A DNA stretch of 64,000 nt, taken from positions 1 to 64,000 of the forward strand of contig JBBATU010000001.1 of the NCBI GenBank assembly GCA_040398565.1, given 5' to 3'. This document shows positions 8,517 to 17,287 of this stretch, one piece after another. A program made the position numbers and the translations under genes. Below the pieces are notes generated by a model that saw only the letters and a program-made list of their open reading frames with translations, made no database searches and had not been told where the DNA came from. Every line of letters begins with the position of its first letter. Position 1 is the stretch's first letter. Source of the stretch: Aquisediminimonas sp040398565. GTDB taxonomy: Bacteria; Pseudomonadota; Alphaproteobacteria; Sphingomonadales; Sphingomonadaceae.

Positions 8517-8642
8517 ACTTGCGCTTTTTTGGGCGAATTTCTGCGCAAAACGCGCCTTGGGCGGTTGCCCCTATGTGATCGAGTCCGTATAGGCGCGGCT
8601 ATCGCCCTCGACTGTCCCCTTGCCAGAGAAAGCGCCCAAACC

Positions 8643-9845
8643 ATGCGCACCACCTCCGCCGCACTCGACCGTATTCAGCCCTCCGCCACCCTTGCGATGA
8701 CGAGCCGGGTGCTCGATCTCAAGGCCAAGGGCGTGGATGTGATTGGCCTTTCTGCAGGCGAGCCGGATTTTGATACGCCGGATTTTGTCAAAGAGGCCGC
8801 GATTGAGGCGATCCGCCGGGGCCAGACCAAATATACCAATGTGGACGGTACGGCCGAGTTAAAGGCGGCAATCCAAGCTAAGTTTAAGCGCGACAATGGT
8901 TTGGACTACACACCGGCGCAAATCAGCGTGAATGTGGGCGGCAAGCATACCCTGTTCAACGCGCTGGTCGCCACCATTGATGCGGGTGATGAAGTCATCA
9001 TCCCCGCGCCCTATTGGGTCAGCTATCCCGATATTGTGGCCTTTGCCGGTGGCACGCCCGTGTTCATCGAAGCGCCCGCGACACAAGATTATAAGATCAC
9101 CCCGGCGCAACTGGACGCGGCGATCACGCCGAAGACGCGCTGGATCATCCTCAACTCGCCGTCCAACCCGACGGGCGCTGCCTATTCCGCAACGGAGCTC
9201 AAGGCGCTGGGCGAGGTGCTGATGCGGCATCCTCAGGTCATGGTGCTGACGGACGATATGTATGAACATGTCTGGTATGCAGACACGCCCTTTGCGACGA
9301 TCCTGCAGGTCTGCCCAGAGCTGTATGACCGCACTTTGACGGTCAATGGCTGCTCCAAGGCCTTTTCCATGACCGGCTGGCGCATTGGCTTTGCCGGTGG
9401 CCCGCAATGGATGATCAAGGCGATGGCGAAGCTGCAATCGCAATCCACCTCCAACCCCTGTTCCATTGCGCAGGCAGCTGCCACGGCGGCGCTCAATGGC
9501 GATCAGTCCTTCTTGAAGGACCGCAATGAGCGGTTTCGCGGGCGGCGCGATCTGGTCGTGCGGATGCTGAATCAGATTGAGGGCGTGCATTGCCCGACCC
9601 CTGAAGGCGCTTTTTATGTCTATCCCGATGTCACGGGCTTGATGGGTAAAACCACGCCCGGAGGACAGGTCATCTCCAATGATGAAGAGCTGATCGACTA
9701 TTTCTTGGATGAAGTTCAGGTCGCGGCCGTTCCGGGTGCGGCCTTTGGCCTGTCGCCGGGGTTCCGCATCTCTTATGCCACGTCAGAAGCGATTTTGACC
9801 GAGGCGTGCCAGCGGTTGCAACGGGCCTGCGCCGCCCTGCGCTGA
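8643..9845 (+). CDS. aspC: pyridoxal-phosphate aspartate aminotransferase (class I)
   Basis: The 400-aa class I/II aminotransferase of the alphaproteobacterial AatA type interconverts aspartate/oxaloacetate and glutamate/2-oxoglutarate. Visible are SAGEPDFDTP near the N-terminus, the PLP-contact SPSNPTGA, and the PLP-binding Lys in NGCSKAFSMTGWRIG. The C-terminal Arg for the substrate carboxylate is in GFRISYATS. I chose the ATG at 8643 (MRTTSAALDRIQPS) because homology starts there; the in-frame codons back to 8529 are unlike the family. A prephenate or arginine side activity is possible. Confidence 0.93.
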   Translation: MRTTSAALDRIQPSATLAMTSRVLDLKAKGVDVIGLSAGEPDFDTPDFVKEAAIEAIRRGQTKYTNVDGTAELKAAIQAKFKRDNGLDYTPAQISVNVGGKHTLFNALVATIDAGDEVIIPAPYWVSYPDIVAFAGGTPVFIEAPATQDYKITPAQLDAAITPKTRWIILNSPSNPTGAAYSATELKALGEVLMRHPQVMVLTDDMYEHVWYADTPFATILQVCPELYDRTLTVNGCSKAFSMTGWRIGFAGGPQWMIKAMAKLQSQSTSNPCSIAQAAATAALNGDQSFLKDRNERFRGRRDLVVRMLNQIEGVHCPTPEGAFYVYPDVTGLMGKTTPGGQVISNDEELIDYFLDEVQVAAVPGAAFGLSPGFRISYATSEAILTEACQRLQRACAALR

Positions 9846-10029
9846 GTGTTGCATCTGCGCAACACGCAGAGGCAAGACACGTAAAAATATAATTTTTATT
9901 GTTGTGCGCCGCAGCAAAAGGCGTCACCTTTCCTGAGTCGCCGTCATTGAGGCCCCCCGGGTAACCGGAGAGAGGCAGCAAGCGGCAACGCAGGTTGAAC
10001 GACGCAACTTAACTCTAAGGGGATTTCCC

Positions 10030-10791
10030 ATGCGCACGTTCCTTCGCCCGGCTCTGGTTGCCGCTCTTCTTCTTTCCGCAACGCCTGTTCTTGCCCAAGA
10101 GGCAGAGAGCAAAGCGCTTACAATCAACGGGTCGGCGACGTTGACCAGCGATTATCGCTTTCGCGGCATTTCTCAGACGGACAAGGATTTCGCGGTTCAA
10201 GGCGGCCTGACGGTCAGCCACACATCGGGTGCCTATGTCGGCATCTGGGGCTCTTCGGTGGATGATTATATTGCCGGCGGCAGTGATCAGGAAATTGATC
10301 TGATTGCCGGCTATAAGAAGACCGTCGGTGGCACCACGCTCGATTTTGGCGGTATTTATTATTATTATCCGGGTGCTGAGAAAATCACGGCCGGTTATGA
10401 TTCCGACTTTCTTGAACTTTATGGCAGCGTTGCCCAAACCTTTGGCCCAGCCACTGTCAAGCTGGCCACGGCCTATGCGCCAAAGTCGAGCGCGCTCAGC
10501 CTGGGCAATGGCAAGGAAGATAATTTCTACATGAATCTCGGCCTGTCGGGCGCAATCCCGAACACACCGATCAGCCTGAGCGCAGGCGTCGGCCGGACGT
10601 TCACGAAGAGCTTCTTGTCGGGCGGCCAAAAATACACGGATTGGTCGCTGGGCGCGAGCTACACGACCGGTCCGGTCACCTTTGGCCTGTCCTATGTTGA
10701 TACCAGCTATGCCAAGGGCGCTGTTGTCAGCTCCTCGGGCAAGGATGTAGCCAAGGGCGGCATCTTCGGCACGATTGGCGCTGCCTTCTGA
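10030..10791 (+). CDS. TorF family putative outer-membrane porin
   Basis: The 253-aa product has a Sec signal peptide cut after about VLAQ, then a beta-barrel-like protein of the TorF/TIGR02001 family. The N-terminal LTSDYRFRGISQTDKDFAVQGGL segment and alternating aromatic/glycine strands are characteristic, as is the C-terminal Phe. Family members are predicted porins, often linked to nitrogen or small-solute uptake in alphaproteobacteria; function here is inferred. SD AAGGGG precedes the ATG. It has its own terminator at 10799-10834. The 184-nt upstream region contains an AT-rich inverted repeat at 9882-9898 but no recognised riboswitch. Confidence 0.88.
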   Translation: MRTFLRPALVAALLLSATPVLAQEAESKALTINGSATLTSDYRFRGISQTDKDFAVQGGLTVSHTSGAYVGIWGSSVDDYIAGGSDQEIDLIAGYKKTVGGTTLDFGGIYYYYPGAEKITAGYDSDFLELYGSVAQTFGPATVKLATAYAPKSSALSLGNGKEDNFYMNLGLSGAIPNTPISLSAGVGRTFTKSFLSGGQKYTDWSLGASYTTGPVTFGLSYVDTSYAKGAVVSSSGKDVAKGGIFGTIGAAF

Positions 10792-10798
10792 TCAAAAA

Positions 10799-10834
10799 AG
10801 GGCGCGGTCCTTTTCGGGCCGCGCCGCTTTCTTG
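10799..10834 (+). terminator. terminator of the TorF-family gene
   Basis: A 10-bp GC stem with one G-U pair (10801-10810 with 10816-10825) and a TTTTC loop is followed by GCTTTCTT, directly after the porin stop. Confidence 0.75.
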
Positions 10835-10851
10835 AACTTCAGACAGACATG

Positions 10852-10888
10852 AAAAAGGCGGGGCTGGTGACCAGCGCCCACCTTTTTT
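10852..10888. terminator. bidirectional terminator between TorF and DUF3035 genes
   Basis: AAAAAGG on the left and CCTTTTTT on the right flank a stem with GGG/CCC and CTGGT/ACCAG blocks. The A- and T-runs let it work in both directions; on the minus strand it ends the ileS-lspA-DUF3035 unit. Confidence 0.75.
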
Positions 10889-10902
10889 AATGGGTCAGAT
10901 TA

Positions 10903-11310
10903 TCATTGTGGGGTCGTGGCCCGGGCATTTTGCCCATCGCCTTCGGGCGCGGCGATAATATCGCGCGTGGTCGCACCCTTATCGACAACATCGGTCTTTG
11001 GATCCCCAGCATTGGACCGGATCCCCGGTTGTGCGCGGTTTCCGCCCGCCGCATTGATGGCTGCATTTTCAGCACCACTGCGCGCGGCCGGACCACCGAA
11101 CATCGCCTGCAAAGCCTGAGTGGAGCTGTCGGCGGATTGCGCCTGCGCGCTACCAGCAGCCGGAGGGACAAGCGCAAAATCGGGCGGCACAACCAGCGGG
11201 GCCAGCCGTGTCACCTGAAACTCGTCGGGGGAGTTGCGGTTGAACAGACCGCCCGATGCACAGCCCGACAGCAGCGCACCAACCGCCACAACACCCAATA
11301 TCTTACGCAT
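10903..11310 (-). CDS. DUF3035 domain lipoprotein
   Basis: The 135-aa product starts with a lipoprotein signal (lipobox LLSGC, Cys at about 17), followed by the DUF3035 domain (NSPDEFQVTRLAPLVVPPDFALVPP) and a low-complexity Ala/Gly/Gln tail. Its ATG at 11310 overlaps the end of lspA by 8 nt, so translation is probably coupled. The link is meaningful because LspA is the signal peptidase that would process this lipoprotein. Family function is unknown. Confidence 0.85.
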   Translation of the reverse strand: MRKILGVVAVGALLSGCASGGLFNRNSPDEFQVTRLAPLVVPPDFALVPPAAGSAQAQSADSSTQALQAMFGGPAARSGAENAAINAAGGNRAQPGIRSNAGDPKTDVVDKGATTRDIIAAPEGDGQNARATTPQ

Positions 11311-11809
11311 GATCCGTCTCCGTCTTTGCCTTGGCATCGCGTGAAAAAAAGGCGCGCACCAAAAGCACCAATACCCCAATGGTAATCGCTGCATCGGCAA
11401 GATTGAAGACCAAAAAGGGTCTGAACCCACCAATGTGGAAATCGATGAAATCAACCACATAGCCAAAGCGTATGCGATCCACGATGTTGCCCAATGCGCC
11501 GCCGAGCACAAGCCCAAGGCCAAAAATGTCTGCCCGGTTGCGTTCCCGCCAGATCCAGACGGCAACGATGGCCGCAATCACGCTGGTTGCGGCCACTAGG
11601 CCCCAGCGTTCCACCGCATGCCCCGCCTGCAACATGCCCAGCGCAATCCCATAATTCTCAACCCAAGTGAGGTTCAGGATTGGCAGAAAATAGATTTGCC
11701 CCAGCGCTTGCAAGCCAATTGGGCCCATAATCACCGCCTTGAGCAGTTGGTCCGCAACGAACAGCAGCAGCGCAACGCTATACCCAAGGCGGCGCAACGG
11801 ATCAGCCAT
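11303..11809 (-). CDS. lspA: lipoprotein signal peptidase II
   Basis: The 168-aa inner-membrane aspartyl peptidase cleaves prolipoproteins before the lipidated Cys. There are four membrane helices and the two catalytic Asp motifs: GNIVDRIRFG and FNLADAAI. The start at 11809 (MADPLRRLGYS) overlaps the ileS stop by 8 nt; ileS-lspA is a widely conserved pair. An ATG three codons upstream (MPSMADPL) is a possible alternative. Confidence 0.95.
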   Translation of the reverse strand: MADPLRRLGYSVALLLFVADQLLKAVIMGPIGLQALGQIYFLPILNLTWVENYGIALGMLQAGHAVERWGLVAATSVIAAIVAVWIWRERNRADIFGLGLVLGGALGNIVDRIRFGYVVDFIDFHIGGFRPFLVFNLADAAITIGVLVLLVRAFFSRDAKAKTETDHA

Positions 11810-14609
11810 TGACGGCATCCTCACAGCGCCCACACAGCGCGCCATCCTCCGCCACTTCGGGCAGATGCCGCCAGCAGCGGCCGCATTTATGGTCTGTGGT
11901 TGGGGTGATATGCACCCCATCCCCTTGGCCACGTGTGACTGTCCCTGTGATGAACAGTTCAGCCAGATCAGCCTCCGGCGCAGCCGCTGGAACCACAACC
12001 TTGGCGGCCAGGCTGGACCCAATCACCTTGTCGCGGCGCAAGGGCTCAATCGCTTCGGTCACATCTGTGCGCAGCGCCCGCAAGTCGCCCCAGCGTGCGA
12101 TCAGGTCAGCATCGGCCCAGCCGGCGTCGACTATGGGCCATTCCAGCAGGTGCACTGATGCGTCTGGGTTTGGATAGCGCGTCTGCCACACTTCTTCCGC
12201 TGTAAAGACGATGACGGGTGCGGCCCAGCGGATGAGCGCTTGGAACAACATGTCCAACACTGTGCGATAGGCCCGGCGCTTCACGCTGTCGGGCGCGTCG
12301 CAATAGAGGCAATCCTTGCGAATATCGAAGAAGAAGGCCGACAGGTCTTCATTGCAAAAATCGGTCAGCGCCCGGACATAGGTGTTGAAATCATAGTCGG
12401 CGACGGATTGGCGCAGCGTTGCATCCAGCTTGGCCAGCAGGGCCAGAACATACCGCTCTAGCTCTGGCATTTGGTCGATGCTGACGCGCTCCGCCTCCTC
12501 AAATCCTTCCAGCGCGCCCAAGAGATAGCGGAAGCTGTTGCGCAGCTTGCGATATTGGTCGGCCACGCCTTTTAGGATTTCATCGCCAATGCGGTGGTCT
12601 TCGGTAAAGTCGACCGACAAGGCCCAAAGGCGGATGATATCTGCGCCATAGCTTTCCATGACCTTTAACGGATCAATGGTATTGCCGAGCGACTTGGACA
12701 TTTTCATGCCCTTTTGATCCATCGTAAAGCCGTGGGTGAGAACGGCCTTATAGGGCGCATGGCCGCGCGTGCCGCAGCTTTCCAGAAGGGAGGATTGGAA
12801 CCAGCCGCGATGCTGATCACTGCCTTCCAGATAGAGATCGGCCCAAGCCCCCACATGGTCTTTGGGGCGCGTCAGATCCGGCCATTTGCCCGATTCCAGC
12901 ACAAAGGCATGGGTGGAGCCGCTGTCAAACCAGACATCGAGAATATCGGTCACGCGCTCATAATCTTCGGCGCGATACTCCGCCCCCAGATAGTCCTGCA
13001 CGCGGCTTTCCGACCAAGCATCGACGCCCTGTGCGCGGACACCCGCGACAATGCGCGCATTGACGGCGGGGTCGTTCAAATATTGCCCGGTCTTGCGATT
13101 GACGAAGAGCGTGATCGGCACGCCCCAGGCCCGCTGGCGTGAGAGTACCCAGTCCGGGCGACCTTCCACCATAGACCGGATCCGGTTTTGCCCTTTTTCC
13201 GGAACCCAGCGGGTCTGCTCAATCGCGGCAAGCGCGGTGTCGCGCAGGCCACCCTCGCCGCCCATCGGCACAAACCATTGCGGCGTGCAGCGGAAGATGA
13301 CCTTTGCCTTGGAGCGCCAGCTATGCGGGTAGCTGTGCTTATAATCGGCGGAGGCCGCGATCAGCGCACCGGATTCGGCCAGCGCGGTGCAAATCGGGCC
13401 ATCGGGCGCGTTGAATTTGGGGTTGATGACGCTGCCTTCGCCGCCGAGCCAAGCCCAGTCCGCGCGATACCGGCCATCGCCGTCCACCGCGAAAACGGGG
13501 TCAATGCCATTGGCCTTGCACAGATCAAAATCATCCTCGCCATGGTCGGGCGCCATATGGACAAGGCCCGTGCCGCTGTCGGTCGTGACGAACGCACCCG
13601 CGAGCAGCGGGCGGGGCTTGGCGAAGAAGCCGCCGAGCTCGTGCATCGGGTGTTGGGCGATTGTGCCGGCGAGGTCGGAGCCAAACATCCAGTTGCTGGT
13701 GGCAACCTCGGGTTGGTCTCCATCTTCGCGGCATTTGCTCATCCGCAATAGGAAGTCATCCACCCGTTCTTCGGCAACCAAATATTTAGCGTCTTTGGCT
13801 TTCTCTACAAGCAGGACATATTTAACTTCAGGCCCATAGGCGAGCGCTTGGTTAACTGGGATGGTCCAAGGTGTTGTCGTCCAGATGACGGCTTTTGCGC
13901 CCTTCAAACCTTCGACGCGACTCTCAACAATCTCAAACGCCACATCAATCTGCGTTGAGGTGATATCCTCATATTCAACTTCAGCTTCGGCGAGCGCGGT
14001 CTTTTCCACCGGGCTCCACATGACGGGCTTGGCCCCCCGATAGAGCTGGCCGCTTTCGGCGAATTTCAACAATTCACCGACAATGGTCGCCTCGGCGTCG
14101 AAATCCATGGTGAGATAGGGATTGTCCCAATCGCCGTTGATGCCCAATCGCTTCAATTGTTCGCGCTGGCGATCCACCCATTGGCGGGCATAAGCGCGGC
14201 ATTCGGCACGGAATTCCTCAACGGGAACCTCGTCCTTATTGCGCTTTTTCTTGCGATATTCTTCCTCAACCTTCCACTCAATGGGCAGGCCGTGGCAATC
14301 CCAACCGGGGACATAGGGGGCATCTTTGCCCAACAGGCTTTGCGTGCGCACGACCATGTCTTTGAGGATATGGTTGAGCGCATGGCCAATATGCATGTCG
14401 CCATTCGCATAGGGCGGGCCATCATGCAGGATGAACTTTTCCCGGCCCTGCCGCGCGTCGCGCAGGCGGCGATACAAATCCATGCCCTGCCAGCGTGCGA
14501 GAATGCCCGGCTCCTTTTGCGGCAGGCCGGCCTTCATCGGAAAGTCGGTCTTGGGCAGGAACACGGTGTCGCGATAGTCGCGGGTTTCAGGAGTTGGCGC
14601 GTCAGTCAT
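11802..14609 (-). CDS. ileS: isoleucyl-tRNA synthetase
   Basis: The 935-aa class I synthetase charges tRNA-Ile in the cytosol. The HIGH box is visible as GDMHIGHALNH (about residues 70-80) and the KMSKS box as KGMKMSKSLGNT (about 640). A CP1 editing domain lies between, and the C-terminal zinc knuckle CGRCW...CGRC is intact. Length is typical of the bacterial type. It overlaps lspA by 8 nt. No T-box or other leader is seen upstream, where 63 nt separate it from ribF. Confidence 0.97.
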   Translation of the reverse strand: MTDAPTPETRDYRDTVFLPKTDFPMKAGLPQKEPGILARWQGMDLYRRLRDARQGREKFILHDGPPYANGDMHIGHALNHILKDMVVRTQSLLGKDAPYVPGWDCHGLPIEWKVEEEYRKKKRNKDEVPVEEFRAECRAYARQWVDRQREQLKRLGINGDWDNPYLTMDFDAEATIVGELLKFAESGQLYRGAKPVMWSPVEKTALAEAEVEYEDITSTQIDVAFEIVESRVEGLKGAKAVIWTTTPWTIPVNQALAYGPEVKYVLLVEKAKDAKYLVAEERVDDFLLRMSKCREDGDQPEVATSNWMFGSDLAGTIAQHPMHELGGFFAKPRPLLAGAFVTTDSGTGLVHMAPDHGEDDFDLCKANGIDPVFAVDGDGRYRADWAWLGGEGSVINPKFNAPDGPICTALAESGALIAASADYKHSYPHSWRSKAKVIFRCTPQWFVPMGGEGGLRDTALAAIEQTRWVPEKGQNRIRSMVEGRPDWVLSRQRAWGVPITLFVNRKTGQYLNDPAVNARIVAGVRAQGVDAWSESRVQDYLGAEYRAEDYERVTDILDVWFDSGSTHAFVLESGKWPDLTRPKDHVGAWADLYLEGSDQHRGWFQSSLLESCGTRGHAPYKAVLTHGFTMDQKGMKMSKSLGNTIDPLKVMESYGADIIRLWALSVDFTEDHRIGDEILKGVADQYRKLRNSFRYLLGALEGFEEAERVSIDQMPELERYVLALLAKLDATLRQSVADYDFNTYVRALTDFCNEDLSAFFFDIRKDCLYCDAPDSVKRRAYRTVLDMLFQALIRWAAPVIVFTAEEVWQTRYPNPDASVHLLEWPIVDAGWADADLIARWGDLRALRTDVTEAIEPLRRDKVIGSSLAAKVVVPAAAPEADLAELFITGTVTRGQGDGVHITPTTDHKCGRCWRHLPEVAEDGALCGRCEDAVNG

Positions 14610-14672
14610 AGCGCCGGGCCTTACGGGAAGCGCGCGGGCAAATAAAGTCTTTCGGCCGATATTGTCGCGGGG

Positions 14673-15611
14673 TCAGGCGACCAGAATGGCGCGCGCTTCG
14701 TCGCAATCCCGCGCCATTTGCACCATCAGCGCATCAAGGCTGTCAAACTTGGCTTCGGGCCGCAGGAAAGAGATGAAGTCAATCTCAATCACCTGATCAT
14801 AAAGATCGCCGGAAAAATCAAAGAAATGCGGCTCTAACAATTCTTTGGGCGGGTCAAAGCTGGGGCGGATGCCGAGATTGGCTGCGCCCAACAGCGTGCG
14901 GCCATCGGCGGTGCGTCCGCGCACGGCATAAATGCCATAACGGGGCCGCAAATAGTGGGCCATATCGATATTGGCGGTCGGAAAGCCGAGTTTGCGGCCA
15001 TTTTTATCGCCATGCTGCACACGCCCCTCAACCGCAAAGGGCCGGGTGAGCAGGCGCGTGGCCGTGTCGCAATCGCCAGCCTTTAAGGCATCGCGAATGC
15101 GGCTGGAGGAAATGGGGCCATCATCATCGCACACCGGGCCAAGGGCGGCACATGTGATGCCGTGCGCGGCGCCCAATGTTTCTAACACGCCAATATTGCC
15201 GCTGCGCCCCTTGCCAAAGGTAAAGTCTTCGCCCGTTACAACGCCCGTTGCGCCCAAATGGCCACCCAGCCAATCGGTCACAAATTCCTCTGCGCTGACA
15301 TTGGCCAGAGTCTCTCCAAAGGAAAAGACGATCATCGCATCGGCCCCCGCTTCGGCCAGATGGCGTTGGCGTTGATCCAGCGTGGTCAGGCGAAAGGGCG
15401 GCGTATCTGGCCGGAAATAGGTGACCGGGTGAGGATCAAAAGTGGCGACCAAAGCAGGCACGCCTGCCGCGCGCGCCATCTCCACTGCCCGGCCAATCAC
15501 GGCCTGATGCCCGGCATGAACGCCATCGAAATTGCCAAGCGCCACCACGCCGCCGCGAAATTCGGCAGGGATGGGCGCATTGCCATCAAGACGGGGGATC
15601 ATGCGGGACAT
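14673..15611 (-). CDS. ribF: bifunctional riboflavin kinase / FAD synthetase
   Basis: The 312-aa cytosolic enzyme converts riboflavin to FMN and FMN to FAD. The N-terminal nucleotidyltransferase domain shows ALGNFDGVHAGHQAVI and later SSSRIRDAL. The C-terminal flavokinase domain shows GRVQHGDKNGRKLGFPTANI. Length is normal. It precedes ileS on the same strand, a common order in proteobacteria (ribF-ileS-lspA). Confidence 0.95.
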   Translation of the reverse strand: MSRMIPRLDGNAPIPAEFRGGVVALGNFDGVHAGHQAVIGRAVEMARAAGVPALVATFDPHPVTYFRPDTPPFRLTTLDQRQRHLAEAGADAMIVFSFGETLANVSAEEFVTDWLGGHLGATGVVTGEDFTFGKGRSGNIGVLETLGAAHGITCAALGPVCDDDGPISSSRIRDALKAGDCDTATRLLTRPFAVEGRVQHGDKNGRKLGFPTANIDMAHYLRPRYGIYAVRGRTADGRTLLGAANLGIRPSFDPPKELLEPHFFDFSGDLYDQVIEIDFISFLRPEAKFDSLDALMVQMARDCDEARAILVA

Positions 15612-15632
15612 AGGGCGGCCTATATGGATCGG

Positions 15633-16802
15633 TCAGGCTGGCGGCAAGGCCGCCTTCAGGACGCGGGCGACATTGCCGCCCATGACCTTGCGAATATCAA
15701 CTTCGGTAAAGCCTTCATCGAGCAGCGCCTGCGTGACATGGGCCACATTGGCGGTGTCAAAGGGCGTGGTTGTCGCCCCGTCAAAGTCAGAGCCAAGCCC
15801 TACATGGTCAACACCCACCAAATTGCGGACATGGGCAATGGCCTTGGCAATGGCGCGGGGGTTGGTCGAACAAATGGCGGCATCCCAATAGCCAATGCCA
15901 ATTACGCCGCCGGTGCGAGCGACGCCCCGAATTTCATCATCGGTCAGGTTGCGGTTGACCTTGCAGGTGGCCTGCACGCCGCCATGGCTGGAGACGACCG
16001 GACGCTTGGCGCGTTTCAAAATATCCGCCACCGCCGCATGGCTGGCATGGGCAATATCAACAATCATCCCGCGTGCTTCCATATCGGCCAATATCTGCCG
16101 ACCCAGCGGCGTCAGCCCGCCCTTTTTCTCGCCATGCATGGAGCCTGCGACTTCATTGTCAAAAAAATGGGCGAAGCCCGCCATGCGAAAGCCTGCTTTA
16201 TAGAGCACATCCAGATTCGCCCGCTTGCCCTCCAGATTTTGCAGCCCTTCAATGGACAGCAACGCCCCGACGGGCACGGCCCCGGTTTTCGCGCGGGCCG
16301 CCATCAGCCGATCCAGATCCGCACCCGTGCGAATGATCCGAAGCTGACCTTCAGAGGCGTGTTCGGCGCGCTTTAGCTTCTCTGCATGCCAAAGCGAGCG
16401 TTCCAACAGCGACGTCCATGTCTGGGGCGGCTGCAACTGGCCGATGGCAAGTGCCGTGATATTGTCGGTCTTGGCGGAATTGGCATCATAATTTTGCCCG
16501 CGCGGCGTCTTGGTGACGGAGGAGAAAATTTGCAGGCCGACATGCCCTTCCTCCAACCGGGGAAGGTCAATATGCCCGCGACCTGCGCGGTCGAGCAGAT
16601 CACGTTTCCACATTAGTGTGTCGCCATGCAGATCTGCGATGAACAGGGTCTTGTGCAGCGCCTGTGCCTTGGGGCTAATCTGGTGGCTGGTGGGCGCGAT
16701 CCGGTTCATCGACTCTTCGGCCAGCTTGGGCACGAAGAGGAAGAAGGCGGCGACTGCAATCCCCAGCAGCAGCACAAGGCCAGTCACTATGCGGCGCATC
16801 AT
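15633..16802 (-). CDS. membrane dipeptidase (M19 renal dipeptidase family)
   Basis: The 389-aa product has an N-terminal hydrophobic segment (VTGLVLLLGIAVAAFFLFV), so it is membrane anchored or exported. The M19 domain hydrolyses dipeptides, including those with D-residues, with two zinc ions. The metal motifs are visible: IADLHGDTL (H-x-D), SIEGLQNL (bridging Glu), DIAHASHA and VSSHGG (His), and GSDFDG. Its ATG overlaps the folA stop by 4 nt, placing it third in a thyA-folA unit. Physiological substrate is not known. Confidence 0.9.
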   Translation of the reverse strand: MMRRIVTGLVLLLGIAVAAFFLFVPKLAEESMNRIAPTSHQISPKAQALHKTLFIADLHGDTLMWKRDLLDRAGRGHIDLPRLEEGHVGLQIFSSVTKTPRGQNYDANSAKTDNITALAIGQLQPPQTWTSLLERSLWHAEKLKRAEHASEGQLRIIRTGADLDRLMAARAKTGAVPVGALLSIEGLQNLEGKRANLDVLYKAGFRMAGFAHFFDNEVAGSMHGEKKGGLTPLGRQILADMEARGMIVDIAHASHAAVADILKRAKRPVVSSHGGVQATCKVNRNLTDDEIRGVARTGGVIGIGYWDAAICSTNPRAIAKAIAHVRNLVGVDHVGLGSDFDGATTTPFDTANVAHVTQALLDEGFTEVDIRKVMGGNVARVLKAALPPA

Positions 16803-17287
16803 CCCCTCCGTTTGAGCGTCACGAAATCATAGGCCGGTCGGCCGCCCTCGGCTGGGTGCGTCTCGCGCGCGACCTCTACCCAAAGGTCATCGAACGATTC
16901 CAATACTGTGTCGCCTGCGCTGTCCAAATGCACTTCGGTCAGCTCAATCCGGTCTGCATGGGGCAGGAAGAGGCGGTAAATTTCCGCGCCACCAATCACC
17001 GAGACATGCGGCGCATTGGCAAGGCGCATTGCCCCTTCAATCGTCGTCGTGGTTTCCGCGCCATCCTCGGCCCAATCCGCATTGCGCGTGACCACAATAT
17101 GGCGGCGGTCGGGCAGCAGGCCGGGCAGGCTGTCAAAAGTCTTGCGCCCCATGATCATAGGCGCACCCATGGTCAGCTGTTTGAAGCGGCGCAGATCCGC
17201 GGGCAGATGCCAAGGCAGTTTCCCGTCCAGGCCAATCACGCCATTATCCGCGCGGGCCAGAATCAGGATGATTTCGGGGTGGTTCAT
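16799..17287 (-). CDS. folA: dihydrofolate reductase
   Basis: The 162-aa enzyme reduces dihydrofolate to tetrahydrofolate with NADPH. Typical motifs are ARADNGVIGLDGKLPWHLPADLRRFK, the NADPH-site IMGRKTFDSLP and the VIGGAEIY segment, with the catalytic acid as Asp in HLPADLRRFK. It overlaps thyA upstream and the M19 dipeptidase downstream, by 4 nt each. Coupling to thyA makes sense because thymidylate synthase releases the dihydrofolate that this enzyme recycles. Confidence 0.96.
   Translation of the reverse strand: MNHPEIILILARADNGVIGLDGKLPWHLPADLRRFKQLTMGAPMIMGRKTFDSLPGLLPDRRHIVVTRNADWAEDGAETTTTIEGAMRLANAPHVSVIGGAEIYRLFLPHADRIELTEVHLDSAGDTVLESFDDLWVEVARETHPAEGGRPAYDFVTLKRRG

Noticed and set aside
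9846..9898. GTGTTGC/GCAACAC stem and an AT-rich inverted repeat after aspC as a terminator
   Set aside because: The GC stem has no T-run directly behind it, and the AT-rich repeat is too weak; it may instead be part of the TorF promoter region.
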